A stretch of 64,000 bases of DNA from JACDHG01 sp963815295 (GCA_963815295.1 CAWFFZ010000001.1:516853-580852), one strand, 5' to 3'; positions 8,963 through 17,308 are shown, counted from the first letter of the stretch. Translations and numbers: made by a program. Notes: generated from the sequence alone by a model not told the origin.

Positions 8963-9720
8963 CAGTCCAGCTCGGGTCGAGACGTCGAACGTCGTACGAG
9001 CAGATCGCGCAGCTCGGCGGTATGACGTCGACTGACCTGGAGCTCGCTCTCGCCGACGCGGACCAGGCAGCGACCTTGCTCGACTCGAACCTCGCTGATG
9101 TGGGACAGCGCCACGAGCAGGCTGCGGTGGATGCGCACGAAGCCGGCGTCGCGCCAGCGCTCCTCGAGCGTGGTGAGTGGCGCGCGGAGTAGGTGCGAGC
9201 CATCGGCAGTGTGGAGGCGGACGTAGTCGCCCTGGGCCTCCGCGTAGCCGATGGCGCTGCGCTGCACGAATCTGGTGACCCCGCCGAGCTCGACCGGAAT
9301 GGTTTCATCGTCGTGGTCAGCGGCTGTCTGGTCGCGCGCCTCGACGATGCGTCGGATCGACTCAGCGAGGCGATCCACGCGCACGGGCTTGAGGAGGTAG
9401 TCGACGGCGTTGATCTCGAATGCCTCGACGGCGTGGCCATCATGCGCGGTGACAAACACGATGGAGGGTGCGGTCTTGAACCTGCCGAGCACCCGGGCGA
9501 CGTCGAGACCGCTCAGCCCGGGCATGGCGATGTCGAGGAAAACCGCGTCGGTTTCTCCGCGCTCGAGATGCTTGAGTGCTGCCGCTCCCGATCCTGTCGA
9601 CGTGACCCCCTCGACGCGGGAGTCACCGGACAGGAGGTAGCTCAGCTCTTCGCGGATCGGCTGCTCGTCGTCGACGACGAGCACCCGTAAGCCGTTGAGT
9701 TCGACGCCGGCCTGAGCCAT
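8962..9720 (-). CDS. LytTR-family response regulator
   Basis: A 252-residue two-component regulator. Residues about 10-125 form a receiver domain: VLVVDDEQPIREEL with the acidic pocket, the phosphoacceptor Asp in VFLDIAMPGLSG, the Thr in FVTAHDGHAVEAF and the Lys in YLLKPV. Residues about 150-245 form a LytTR DNA-binding domain (IGYAEAQGDYVRLHT, RIHRSLLVALSHI). Two small genes for a membrane protein and a symporter follow directly, so it probably controls carboxylate uptake. The likely partner is the LytS-type kinase at 10676-11854, two genes upstream. Confidence 0.93.
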   Translation of the reverse strand: MAQAGVELNGLRVLVVDDEQPIREELSYLLSGDSRVEGVTSTGSGAAALKHLERGETDAVFLDIAMPGLSGLDVARVLGRFKTAPSIVFVTAHDGHAVEAFEINAVDYLLKPVRVDRLAESIRRIVEARDQTAADHDDETIPVELGGVTRFVQRSAIGYAEAQGDYVRLHTADGSHLLRAPLTTLEERWRDAGFVRIHRSLLVALSHISEVRVEQGRCLVRVGESELQVSRRHTAELRDLLVRRSTSRPELD

Positions 9721-9781
9721 GGGGTGACCCTAGCGGCGCTGACGTGCCTCCGCTGGGCCGCTTGGATTCGATCCGTCGTCG

Positions 9782-10144
9782 CTACGCCGACTCCCAGCCC
9801 GGCGGCAGCTCCCAGCTTTGTCCTGGCCCGCGCTTGAGGGGTGCGCTGTCGATGACGGCCGCTGGGTTGAGCGGGCCGTAAATGTGCGGGTACGTGTCGG
9901 CTGCCTCGGGTACGTCGTCGAGCTGCCATGGCGACTCGAGCCGGTCGGTGTCGATAGCGAGCAGGGTCAGCGGGCCGGGCTCGTCGTCGTACACGAAGTC
10001 GAGGACACCGAGGACCTGGTCTAGTCGCGAGCAGTGGATGAAGCCTTGCTCGTCGAGGGTGGTGTCTCGCGTGGACGTTGTGTAGCTGCCGGTTTGGCGC
10101 GCGATCCGCCAATCGTCGGGGTTCGCGATGTGGAAAATCCGCAT
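9782..10144 (-). CDS. DUF952 family protein
   Basis: A 120-residue soluble protein starting at ATG 10144 (MRIFHIANPDDW). The pattern FIHCSRLDQVLGVLDFVY followed by LLAIDTDRL and the PHIYGPLNPAAVI segment is that of DUF952 proteins, which share the ART-like fold and have no proven activity. It is transcribed divergently from the GNAT gene with 74 bp between the starts. It interrupts the histidine kinase and response regulator genes without an evident functional link. Confidence 0.85.
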   Translation of the reverse strand: MRIFHIANPDDWRIARQTGSYTTSTRDTTLDEQGFIHCSRLDQVLGVLDFVYDDEPGPLTLLAIDTDRLESPWQLDDVPEAADTYPHIYGPLNPAAVIDSAPLKRGPGQSWELPPGWESA

Positions 10145-10218
10145 CCGTCGACGATGCCACGTTTCGCGTGGCGCGCGATGGCGTCGACTCGGCTCGGTAG
10201 GTCGGGCAGAGTATTGCG

Positions 10219-10659
10219 ATGAGCGAGCCACAGCTGCGGGTCGCGCCCTTCGCGGAGCTGCAGGCCGAAACGGCGTACCGGATCTGGCAGCTGCGCACGT
10301 CGGTGTTCGTGGTCGAGCAGGGCTGCGTCTACCAGGAGCTCGACGGGCGCGACCTCGAGCCCTCGACCCGACACGTGTGGGTGGAGGAAGGCGATGAGGT
10401 GATCGCCTACCTGCGTGTCCTCGCTGAGCCCGACGGTGTGGCGCGGATCGGCCGAGTCTGCGTGCTCGCTTCGGCGCGGTCGCACGGCTGGGCGCGGCGG
10501 CTGATGGAGGCCGCGCAGGCCGAGATCGGTGCGCGGCCGACCGTCCTCCACGCGCAGGCGTACCTGGCGCCCTGGTACACCGGGTTGGGCTATCAGGTGA
10601 CAGGCCCGGAGTTCCTTGATGACGGCATCCCGCACGTGCCCATGCGGCGCACGCCCTGA
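10219..10659 (+). CDS. elaA: GNAT acetyltransferase, ElaA family
   Basis: A 146-residue N-acetyltransferase. The start of the fold, YRIWQLRTSVFVVEQGCVYQ, the acceptor-facing ELDGRDLEPSTRHVWV and the acetyl-CoA loop region RIGRVCVLASARSHGWARRL are typical of ElaA proteins, as is the C-terminal HAQAYLAPWYTGLGYQ. Natural substrate unknown. It is the only plus-strand gene in this part and ends convergently with the sensor kinase, 17 bp apart. Confidence 0.88.
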   Translation: MSEPQLRVAPFAELQAETAYRIWQLRTSVFVVEQGCVYQELDGRDLEPSTRHVWVEEGDEVIAYLRVLAEPDGVARIGRVCVLASARSHGWARRLMEAAQAEIGARPTVLHAQAYLAPWYTGLGYQVTGPEFLDDGIPHVPMRRTP

Positions 10660-10675
10660 GCGCTGGCCCACAGCG

Positions 10676-11854
10676 TCAGGTGTGCACCCCGGGCGCGTAC
10701 TTGGGGATTCGCACGATCGCCTTCGTGCCAGCACCGACGGCAGTCTCGATGACGAGGCCGTATTCGTCGCCGAACGTGCTGCGTAGTCGCTCGTCGACGT
10801 TGCCTAGCCCGATCGAGTCGACGCTCTCGTCGCCAGCCAACGCCCGGCGCACCCGTTCGGGTTCTTCGCCGACGCCGTCGTCCTCGATCGAGATCACCAC
10901 GTCCGCGCCGTGGTCCTCGGCAAGGATGGTGATGTGGCCGTTCTCGGTCTTCCCTTGGAGGCCATGGCGCACGGCGTTCTCAACCAGGGGTTGCAGCGAC
11001 AGGAACGGCAGCGTCACGGGCAACGCCTCGGGCGCAACGCGCAGCGTCACCTGCAGCCGGTCACCGAACCTGGCCTTCTCCAGCACGAGGTAGCGCTCGA
11101 TCGAGCGAAGTTCTTCGGCAAGCGTCGTGAAATCACCATGTCTGCGGAAGGAGTAGCGGGTGAAGTCGGCGAACTCCAGCAAGAGCTCGCGTGCCCGTTC
11201 CGGGTCGGTGCGCACGAACGACGCGATCGCCGACAGCGAGTTGTAGATGAAATGCGGGGAGATCTGAGCCCGGAGTGCCCGCACCTCCGCCTCCATCAGC
11301 CTGGTGCGGGACTCGTCGACCTCGGCGAGCTCGAGCTGCCCGGACACCCAACCCGCGACCTCGTTGGTTGCTCGAATCAGCCCGGCGCTCGGTTGGGGCA
11401 CGAAGACCTGCAGGGTGCCAACGACACGCCCGTCGACGGTCAACGGGGCGGTGATGACGTGGCGCAGAGTGCAGTCCCCGCGGTGGCAGCCCGTGCGTCC
11501 CGTTGACGTACCGCCGTTTTCGTACGTTGGCTGGGCTAGGTCGTACGCCGCTTCGCGGTGGTGCTCGCCTCCTCCGTCCCACGCCAGCACTCCGTCGAGG
11601 TCGGACAGGGCGGCGGCAGGTGAGCCGAGGAGGGCGCGCAGGTAGCGCAGCGACTTGTCGGCCGATGCGCTGTGGAGTCCGCCGCGCAAGGGGGGTGAGG
11701 CGAGGCTTGCGGTGTGGAGGGTGCGGAAGGTGGTGCGGTCGGCCGACGTACCAAATGCGTTGCGGCTGCGCGCGATCACCCAGAGCGTCCCACCGGCGAC
11801 CACCATGATGGCGGTCACGACGAGGATGGTTTGCACGCTGCCCACGAGCGTCAC
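10676..11854 (-). CDS. LytS/YehU-type sensor histidine kinase
   Basis: A 392-residue membrane-anchored histidine kinase. One hydrophobic helix lies at the N-terminus (SVQTILVVTAIMVVAGGTLWV), then a GAF-like sensing region (about residues 60-180), then the His_kinase domain with the H-box RAQISPHFIYNSLSAI, the N-box SLQPLVENAVRHGLQG and the G-box DDGVG...GIGLGNVDERL-type sequence. GTG 11854 is preferred as start: the frame is open to 11908, but that extension is made of the 22-bp repeat. Expected to phosphorylate the LytTR regulator at 8962-9720. The ligand, possibly a carboxylic acid, is unknown. Confidence 0.88.
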   Translation of the reverse strand: MTLVGSVQTILVVTAIMVVAGGTLWVIARSRNAFGTSADRTTFRTLHTASLASPPLRGGLHSASADKSLRYLRALLGSPAAALSDLDGVLAWDGGGEHHREAAYDLAQPTYENGGTSTGRTGCHRGDCTLRHVITAPLTVDGRVVGTLQVFVPQPSAGLIRATNEVAGWVSGQLELAEVDESRTRLMEAEVRALRAQISPHFIYNSLSAIASFVRTDPERARELLLEFADFTRYSFRRHGDFTTLAEELRSIERYLVLEKARFGDRLQVTLRVAPEALPVTLPFLSLQPLVENAVRHGLQGKTENGHITILAEDHGADVVISIEDDGVGEEPERVRRALAGDESVDSIGLGNVDERLRSTFGDEYGLVIETAVGAGTKAIVRIPKYAPGVHT

Positions 11855-11875
11855 CGTAGTGGGGCCAGCGCTCGG

Positions 11876-11974
11876 TGACGGGTGAACTGACCACGAGTGA
11901 CGGCTCAACGGACCAAAGGTGACGGGTCAACAGACCAAAGGTGACGGGTCAACAGACCAAAGTTGACGGGTCGG
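11876..11974. repeat. 22-bp tandem repeat, 5 copies
   Basis: TGACGGGTCAA (with small changes) occurs at 11876, 11898, 11920, 11942 and 11964, exactly 22 bp apart; the full unit is close to GTGACGGGTCAACAGACCAA. It is the reverse complement of the array at 2544-2598. It lies between the methyltransferase stop and the histidine kinase start, both minus strand. Confidence 0.9.
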
Positions 11975-11976
11975 CG

Positions 11977-12771
11977 TTAGGGGAAGTCGATGAGGAGGCC
12001 GTCGTCGGGGCCGGTCTCTTCGCGGTGGAAGCTAGCGAGCCCGGTGACCCGGGCGCGGAAGCAGTAGAGCTTCCACGGCATCTGCATCCCGTCGGGGCCG
12101 CGGCCGTAGCTGTCGTAGAGGTCGCCGACCTTCGTGAGGAGTTCCTCGCGCTCGTCGGGCTCCAGCACAGCCGCGTGCGAGTGTGACGCGATGAAGCCGA
12201 GCAGCGAGCTGCGGTGGAAATGCTGCCAGTGACGGAAGACCCTGGTCTCGCTGGTCGCAAACAGATCCGAACCTTCCAGCGGGTCGTCGCTGCCTAGCTC
12301 CTCAGTCGTGCCGACCATGCCGAGCACCTTGCGCACCCACGGAACCTTGATGTCGCCGTAGTTCCAGGCAAGGCCTAGCACTCCGCCCGGTCGTAGGACC
12401 CGGGCAATCTCCGGCAGTGCCCGATCGGCGTCGAACCAGTGAAACGCCTGACCCGCCACGACCACATCGACGGAGCTCGACGGAAGCGGGAGGTCTTCCG
12501 CGCTCCCGACCACGCTGCGAGCCACCGGGACAACCCGCCTCAGTTGTTGCAGCATTGGTAGTGACGGGTCGGCCGCCACCACTTCGTGACCGAGTGCAGC
12601 AACCGCGGAGCTCAGCTTGCCCGTGCCGGCACCCACGTCGAGCACTCGCCCGGGGCTGGTGCCCACCAGCCACGACACGGCCTCGGTGGGGTAGCCCGGG
12701 CGGAAGTCGGCGTACGCCTGCGCAACGTCACCGAAGCTGGCGGCGCGGGTGCGCATCTCGTCGGCGTCCAT
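11977..12771 (-). CDS. Class I SAM-dependent methyltransferase
   Basis: A 264-residue methyltransferase of the Methyltransf_11 type. Motif I (VLDVGAGTGKLSSAVAALG) is at about residues 39-57, followed by VVAADPSLPMLQQL, AEDLPLPSSSVDVVVAGQAF and the post-motif VLRPGGVLGLAWNYGD. These show a SAM-binding Rossmann fold; the acceptor is not indicated. It is divergent from the Fic-like gene by 47 bp. The stop codon immediately borders the repeat array. Confidence 0.87.
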   Translation of the reverse strand: MDADEMRTRAASFGDVAQAYADFRPGYPTEAVSWLVGTSPGRVLDVGAGTGKLSSAVAALGHEVVAADPSLPMLQQLRRVVPVARSVVGSAEDLPLPSSSVDVVVAGQAFHWFDADRALPEIARVLRPGGVLGLAWNYGDIKVPWVRKVLGMVGTTEELGSDDPLEGSDLFATSETRVFRHWQHFHRSSLLGFIASHSHAAVLEPDEREELLTKVGDLYDSYGRGPDGMQMPWKLYCFRARVTGLASFHREETGPDDGLLIDFP

Positions 12772-12818
12772 GACCGCGAGATTATCTCTTCACGAGAGGC
12801 GCGCCTACGCTGTGGCGG

Positions 12819-13571
12819 GTGCTCACTGCAGCGGAGGTCGCCGACTGGGCGAACCTCGAGGGCGTTGCCTCCTCAGTGGCCGCCGCCCGCGACTCGGTCG
12901 ACGCGTTGTTGCGGGATCGAGGTCTGCGACGTACCACGCCGGAGCTGACCACAGAGTCGCTCCTCCGGGGTGCAGCGGCTTCAGCTCTGCTTGAGACGGG
13001 CACAGACGAAGCCGGCGCGGATACGTCGCTCCACGACGCGGTGGAGCGACTCCACACTGGAGCCGGCGACCCGACCGCCCTGCGCGCCGCGCGGCTCTAC
13101 TCCGGGCTGCTGACGTTGGTGCCGGTGGTGACCCGGTCTCCACTGCAGGCGTTCGCGCGGATGCATGTGCTGGCCGCATCGGGTGAGGTGGCCGACGAGG
13201 AGCTGGGACGTCCCCGCCCCGAACCCGCCACTGCGATGCGACTGCAGCAACTGGCGGAGGTGCTGGTCGCCGACACCACCGTCCCCGCGATCGTGGTGGC
13301 GGCTGTCGCCCACGCAGAAGTGGCGACGACCAGGCCGTTTGCGTCCGGCAACGGCATGATCGCCAGGGCGCTGGAGCGGCTGCTCCTGGTCACGCGTGGC
13401 GTCGACCCCACCTCGATGGTCGTGCCGGAGGCTGGTCATCTGCGGCTCGAGCCCAGCTATCGCGCGGCGCTGGATGGCTATGCCAGCGGCACGGCCGTGG
13501 GTCGCCGCGCGTGGTTGCTCCATGTCTGCTCCGCACTGCCCGAAGGCGTCAGCGCGAGCCCTCTCCGCTAA
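12819..13571 (+). CDS. Fic-domain protein with degenerate active site
   Basis: A 250-residue protein from a GTG start with the helical fold of Fic proteins. The core motif HPFx(D/N)GNGRxxR appears here as TRPFASGNGMIARALER (around residues 170-186): the catalytic His is Arg and the first Arg is Met, so ordinary AMP-transfer is unlikely. Comparable actinobacterial proteins, often annotated 'oxidoreductase' or Fic, occupy the same place next to the HAD phosphatase and tad genes. The role is unknown; loss of the catalytic His suggests a binding or structural function, or another chemistry. Confidence 0.75.
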   Translation: MLTAAEVADWANLEGVASSVAAARDSVDALLRDRGLRRTTPELTTESLLRGAAASALLETGTDEAGADTSLHDAVERLHTGAGDPTALRAARLYSGLLTLVPVVTRSPLQAFARMHVLAASGEVADEELGRPRPEPATAMRLQQLAEVLVADTTVPAIVVAAVAHAEVATTRPFASGNGMIARALERLLLVTRGVDPTSMVVPEAGHLRLEPSYRAALDGYASGTAVGRRAWLLHVCSALPEGVSASPLR

Positions 13572-13893
13572 GCGAGCGGTGGAAGGCACCTCGATCGGGG
13601 GAGTCCGTGACGGTCTGGAGCGATTCGCTCGGAGGGGCGTGAAGCGACTCGCCGGTAGCCCCTTCCGTTGGCCGTTCAAACGGCGTACAAAGGAACCCAA
13701 CAACTCAAGACCCACACATGGAACTGGTACCCACGCGGCGATCCGCCCTTCCTTAGGGTAGTCGCACCCGGGACACTCCCAGGGCGACGGTTGAGAGAGT
13801 GCACGCCTGGTAGCCGGTGACTGTGTGTCAGCGGCGGCGCCTTCGATGAAGGCGCCGCTCGCATGTGCTCACATCCCTTGTCTGTAAGGTGAA
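13572..13893. other. Intergenic region between two convergent genes
   Basis: 322 bp between the Fic-like gene and the HAD gene, which converge. Apart from the hairpin at 13833-13859 I see no convincing gene: the short open frames have no recognisable sequence and no ribosome sites. Confidence 0.6.
13833..13859. terminator. Bidirectional hairpin terminator
   Basis: GCGGCGCCTTC (13834-13844) pairs perfectly with GAAGGCGCCGC (13848-13858) around a 3-nt GAT loop; an extra G-T pair closes it. Placed between convergent genes, it probably stops transcription from both sides. No long U-run follows. Confidence 0.7.
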
Positions 13894-14697
13894 TCAGGCA
13901 CGCCGTGAGCGACGCGACGTTGCCACGACCACACCGGCGGCGGCAACGCCTGCACCGATTGCGACCGCGGCCAGCGTCGTCTTGCGCGGCTCGAACCGCA
14001 CGCGCTTGCGGAGCTCGACCGGCCGAACGAAGTCGAGCACCGGCCAGTCTCTCTCCACCGCGATCTTGCGCAACGCCTTGTCGGGGTTGACGGCATAGGG
14101 GTAGCCCACGACTTCAAGCATCGGGAGGTCGGTGACGGAGTCGCTGTAGGCGTACGAGGTCTCCAAGTCATAGCCCGCCTCGTCGGCCAGGTCGCGGACG
14201 GCGACAGCCTTGTTGACGCCGTAGGCGTAGAACTCGATGGCTCCGGTGTAGCGGCCGTCTTCCTGCACCATCACGGTCGCGATGACGCGGTCGGCTCCCA
14301 GCATTGTGCCGATCGGCTCGACCACTTCAGCGCCGGACGTCGACACGATGACCACGTCACGGCCCTCGGCGTGATGTGACTCGATCAGGCTGACGGCTTC
14401 GTCATACACGAGCGGGTCGACGACGTGGTGGAGCGTGTCGGCGACGATGTCTTTGACGGTCTGGACATCCCAGCCGGTGGCCTGCTCAGACAGGTAGCGG
14501 CGCATTCGCTCCATCTGGTCGTGGTCAGCCCCGCCTGCCAAGTAGACGAACTGGGCATATCCGGACCGCAGCACAGAGCGGCGGTTGATCAGTCCCCCCT
14601 GGTAGAACGGCCGGCTGAATGCGAGCGTGCTCGACTTCGCGATGATCGTCTTGTCCAGGTCGAAGAAGGCGGCGGGTCGGTGCGTCGGGGACGTCAC
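13894..14697 (-). CDS. HAD-IB family phosphatase with C-terminal membrane anchor
   Basis: A 267-residue SerB-like haloacid dehalogenase hydrolase. Motif I is FFDLDKTIIAKSS (about residues 11-23) with the nucleophile and acid aspartates, motif II is VIVSTSGAEV, and motif III/IV is AYSDSVTDLPMLEVVGYPYA, with K in GVNKAVAVRDL before it. The final 35 residues hold a hydrophobic stretch (TTLAAVAIGAGVAAAGVVVA) and a basic end, so it is likely tail-anchored. It is the counterpart of mycobacterial Rv3661. Substrate unknown; phosphoserine or lysophospholipid-type phosphomonoesters are family possibilities. It is divergent from the 6C RNA. Confidence 0.88.
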   Translation of the reverse strand: MTSPTHRPAAFFDLDKTIIAKSSTLAFSRPFYQGGLINRRSVLRSGYAQFVYLAGGADHDQMERMRRYLSEQATGWDVQTVKDIVADTLHHVVDPLVYDEAVSLIESHHAEGRDVVIVSTSGAEVVEPIGTMLGADRVIATVMVQEDGRYTGAIEFYAYGVNKAVAVRDLADEAGYDLETSYAYSDSVTDLPMLEVVGYPYAVNPDKALRKIAVERDWPVLDFVRPVELRKRVRFEPRKTTLAAVAIGAGVAAAGVVVATSRRSRRA

Positions 14698-14821
14698 GGT
14701 GGCTCGCCTCCTTGGCTGCAGCCTGGGTCAGGTCACGGTGCGAACGTCGCGGGTCTTCGAGGATAGAACGTTCTCACCTGGCGCATTGCGAAAACGCCCT
14801 GGACGGGTTGTAGAGTAGATG

Positions 14822-14934
14822 CCGTCTCCAGCGGCAATCCCCCCTCGTCGCTGGACATCGGGTCCGATTCCATCCCCCCCGGAATTAGGGCCCCGGCGGC
14901 CTCCGGTACCCCCCCACCGGAGGCCGCCCCTTTC
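14822..14934 (+). ncRNA. 6C small RNA
   Basis: Two hairpins carry C-rich loops: CCAGCG (14828-14833)/CGCTGG (14849-14854) with CCCCCC at 14839-14844, and GATTCC (14866-14871)/GGAATT (14881-14886) with seven C at 14874-14880. A terminator hairpin whose own loop is also C-rich follows (14895-14928) and then CCTTTCTT. This is the defining structure of the actinobacterial 6C RNA. In M. tuberculosis the equivalent RNA (B11) lies between Rv3660c and Rv3661, the same neighbours as here (Ssd/CpaE and HAD). A -10-like TAGAGT at 14811-14816 fits a start near 14822. 6C RNAs use their C-rich loops to pair with G-rich mRNA leaders. Confidence 0.88.
14895..14934 (+). terminator. Terminator of the 6C RNA
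   Basis: A 13-bp perfect stem GGCGGCCTCCGGT (14895-14907) with its complement (14916-14928), an 8-nt loop mostly of C, followed by a pyrimidine/T-rich CCTTTCTT tail. Confidence 0.88.
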
Positions 14935-15053
14935 TTCGTCATTGCGTGAGGGCGCAGTCTCGCGCCCGGCAGCCGTTTGTGCACAGCCAGCAGCGGTCGA
15001 GTCGTCATCCACAGGGCCCGGTCAAGCCGTCGGTCGCGGGGGAGGTACGCCGG

Positions 15054-16145
15054 ATGCTTATTGCCATGGATCGACACGGCAGCATCGGCCCGCCACTCGT
15101 CGTCACCGCCGACGCCGACCTGCTCGCGGAGCTGATGCGGCTCTGCGCGGCGGCCTCGGTGACCCCCGTCGTGGTGTCCGATGCTGCGCAGGCTCGTGCG
15201 GACTGGTGGCGGGCCTCGTGCGTGCTCGTCGGCAGCGACCTGGCCGACGGGGTCGCCGGGCTCGGTGGTGGCAGGCGCGACGCCGTTGTCTTGGTCGCTG
15301 CGCGGCCGGGGTCAGCCGACCTCTGGAGACACGGTGTCGCGATTCATGCTGAGCACGTGGTGGTGCTGCCCGACGGAGAGAGGTGGCTGGTCGACAGACT
15401 TGCCGACAGTGTCGACGAGCGAGGGTCCCCGGCGTTGACGATCGGCGTTGTCGGCGGATGCGGAGGTGCCGGCGCGTCGACACTCGCGGCCGCACTCTCT
15501 CTGCGGGCCGCGCGCGACGGCCACGACGTCCTGCTCATCGATGCCGATCCGCTGGGCGGTGGAATCGAGCTCGTGCTTGGCTGCGAGGCGGCTACTGGTC
15601 TCCGGTGGCCTGAGGTGGCGGCAACGCAGGGCCGGGTTCGCGCAACGGCCCTGCGCGAGGCGTTGCCCGCAGCCGAAGGGATCGCTGTGCTCTCGTGGGA
15701 CCGAGCCGAGGTCGCCGACGTGGAGCCGTCGACGATGCGCGCGATGGTGACCGCGGGTCAGCGCGGTGCCGATCTCGTGGTCGTGGATCTGCCCCGGAGG
15801 TTCGACGACGCCGTTGTCGAAGCGGTCGCCCTGTCTGACACGGTGCTGCTCGTCTGCACCGGCGACGTCCGGGCGGCGGCGAGCGCGGAGCGACAGCTTC
15901 AGAGGCTGCGCGTGCTGTGCGGCGATATTCGTTTGGTGGTGCGCCGATCTCGAGGTGGCAATGTGGATGCTGACGACTTCGCCGACAGCGTCGGCCTCCC
16001 GCTGGCGGGACTGATAGCAAACCGACGAGGGATCTCCCGCGCGGTCAACGAAGGTCTCGGGCCGCTGATTCGCGGTCGCTTCGCTGCGCAGTGTGGCCGA
16101 CTGCTCGACACCGTCGGGCTGAGCGCGTCGGGTCAGGCCGCATGA
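15054..16145 (+). CDS. Septum-site determining / CpaE-TadZ-like ATPase
   Basis: A 363-residue ParA/MinD-family protein. Start is ATG 15054, which has GGAGG 8 nt upstream; the frame is open earlier but without such a site. The N-terminal third is a receiver-like pseudo-domain; the ATPase begins at about residue 125 with the deviant Walker A GGCGGAGASTLAAALSL (normally GGxGKST; the lysine is replaced), then LLIDADPLGGGIELVLG and VVVDLPRRFD. Actinobacterial homologues (Ssd, Rv3660c) head the tad locus and are proposed to place the pilus machine and affect septation. It is translationally coupled to tadA (ATGA at 16142-16145). Confidence 0.88.
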   Translation: MLIAMDRHGSIGPPLVVTADADLLAELMRLCAAASVTPVVVSDAAQARADWWRASCVLVGSDLADGVAGLGGGRRDAVVLVAARPGSADLWRHGVAIHAEHVVVLPDGERWLVDRLADSVDERGSPALTIGVVGGCGGAGASTLAAALSLRAARDGHDVLLIDADPLGGGIELVLGCEAATGLRWPEVAATQGRVRATALREALPAAEGIAVLSWDRAEVADVEPSTMRAMVTAGQRGADLVVVDLPRRFDDAVVEAVALSDTVLLVCTGDVRAAASAERQLQRLRVLCGDIRLVVRRSRGGNVDADDFADSVGLPLAGLIANRRGISRAVNEGLGPLIRGRFAAQCGRLLDTVGLSASGQAA

Positions 16146-17308
16146 CCCGCGTCGAGCCGGCGCTGCTCGACAGCCTCCGTGGCCGCCTGGCCGAGGTCGG
16201 CGCCGAGCCGAGTCCCGCCCGGGTGGCGGATGCGTTGCGCAAGGAAGGCAGGCTCGTGGGAGACGCCGCTGTCCTCGAGGTCGTCGACGCCCTGCGGCGC
16301 GACACCGTCGGAGCCGGCCCGCTGGAACCGCTGTTGCGCAGCGAGGGGGTTACCGACGTGCTGGTCAACGGCCCGAGCAGTGTCTATGTCGACGCAGGTC
16401 GTGGGCTGGAGCTGACCGACGTACGGTTTGGCGACGACGCGGCGGTGCGCAGGCTGGCGCAGCGGCTTGCCTCGTCGGCGGGGCGGCGACTCGACGACGC
16501 GTCGCCGTACGTCGATGTGCGGCTCCGTGACGGCACCCGGTTCCATGCCGTCCTGGCGCCGTTGGCGAGGCCCGGCACCTGTCTGTCGTTGCGCGTGCCG
16601 GCAAGGCGGGTGATGACGCTCGATGAGCTCGTCGCCGCGGGCACCATCCGACCGGCGACTGCCACCTTGTTGTTCGGCATCGTGCGGTCACGGCTGGCTT
16701 TCCTGGTCTCCGGCGGGACCGGAAGCGGCAAGACGACGTTGCTCGCGGCCCTGCTGTCCTGTGTGGCGGCTGACCAGCGGCTGGTGTTGGTCGAGGACGC
16801 CAGCGAGCTGAGACCCGACCTCCCGCACGTCGTCGCGATGGAAGCGCGGCAGGCGAACGTCGAGGGCGTCGGCGAGGTCCCACTGCGTGCGCTGGTGCGG
16901 CAAGGGCTCCGGATGCGGCCGGATCGGCTGGTCGTCGGCGAAGTCCGAGGCCCCGAGGTGGTCGACCTGTTGGCTGCCTTGAACACCGGTCATGAAGGTG
17001 GCTGCGGCACGCTCCATGCCAACAGTGCAGCTGACGTTCCGGCCCGGGTCGAGGCCCTGGGCGTGGCGGCCGGGCTGCCACGAGATGCCGTCCACTCCCA
17101 GCTCGCGTCGGCGGTCCAGGCGGTAATCCATCTCCGTCGCCACCCAGATGGGATTCGCCGCGTTGATGAGATCGGCGTCGTACGTCGTAGTGAGCGCGGG
17201 CTGGTAGAGGTGGTGACCGCGGTCTCGTGCCTGGTCGGGGGCGAGCCGCTGATGGGCCCTGGTGCCGACCGACTCGACCGGTTGCTCGCAGCGCGGACAG
17301 CCCCATGA
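16142..17308 (+). CDS. tadA: TadA/CpaF-type secretion ATPase
   Basis: A 388-residue hexameric ATPase that powers Flp/Tad pilus assembly. The N-terminal domain contains GVTDVLVNGPSSVYVD; the motor domain has Walker A GGTGSGKTT (residues 191-199), the Asp box LVLVEDASELRPDLPHVV, Walker B LRMRPDRLVVGEVRGPEVVD, and the His box TGHEGGCGTLHANSAADVPA. Start is ATG 16142, overlapping the stop of the Ssd/CpaE gene by 4 bp. It also overlaps tadB by 4 bp, so all are one operon. It acts on the cytoplasmic face of the TadB-TadC platform. Confidence 0.95.
   Translation: MTRVEPALLDSLRGRLAEVGAEPSPARVADALRKEGRLVGDAAVLEVVDALRRDTVGAGPLEPLLRSEGVTDVLVNGPSSVYVDAGRGLELTDVRFGDDAAVRRLAQRLASSAGRRLDDASPYVDVRLRDGTRFHAVLAPLARPGTCLSLRVPARRVMTLDELVAAGTIRPATATLLFGIVRSRLAFLVSGGTGSGKTTLLAALLSCVAADQRLVLVEDASELRPDLPHVVAMEARQANVEGVGEVPLRALVRQGLRMRPDRLVVGEVRGPEVVDLLAALNTGHEGGCGTLHANSAADVPARVEALGVAAGLPRDAVHSQLASAVQAVIHLRRHPDGIRRVDEIGVVRRSERGLVEVVTAVSCLVGGEPLMGPGADRLDRLLAARTAP

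Noticed and set aside
13676..13864. 62-codon minus-strand frame after the HAD gene
   Set aside because: It lies across the hairpin terminator, has no ribosome site and no recognisable sequence.
14946..15053. 36-residue N-terminal extension of the Ssd/CpaE protein
   Set aside because: No ribosome site, and it begins just after the 6C RNA terminator; ATG 15054 has GGAGG at the right distance.
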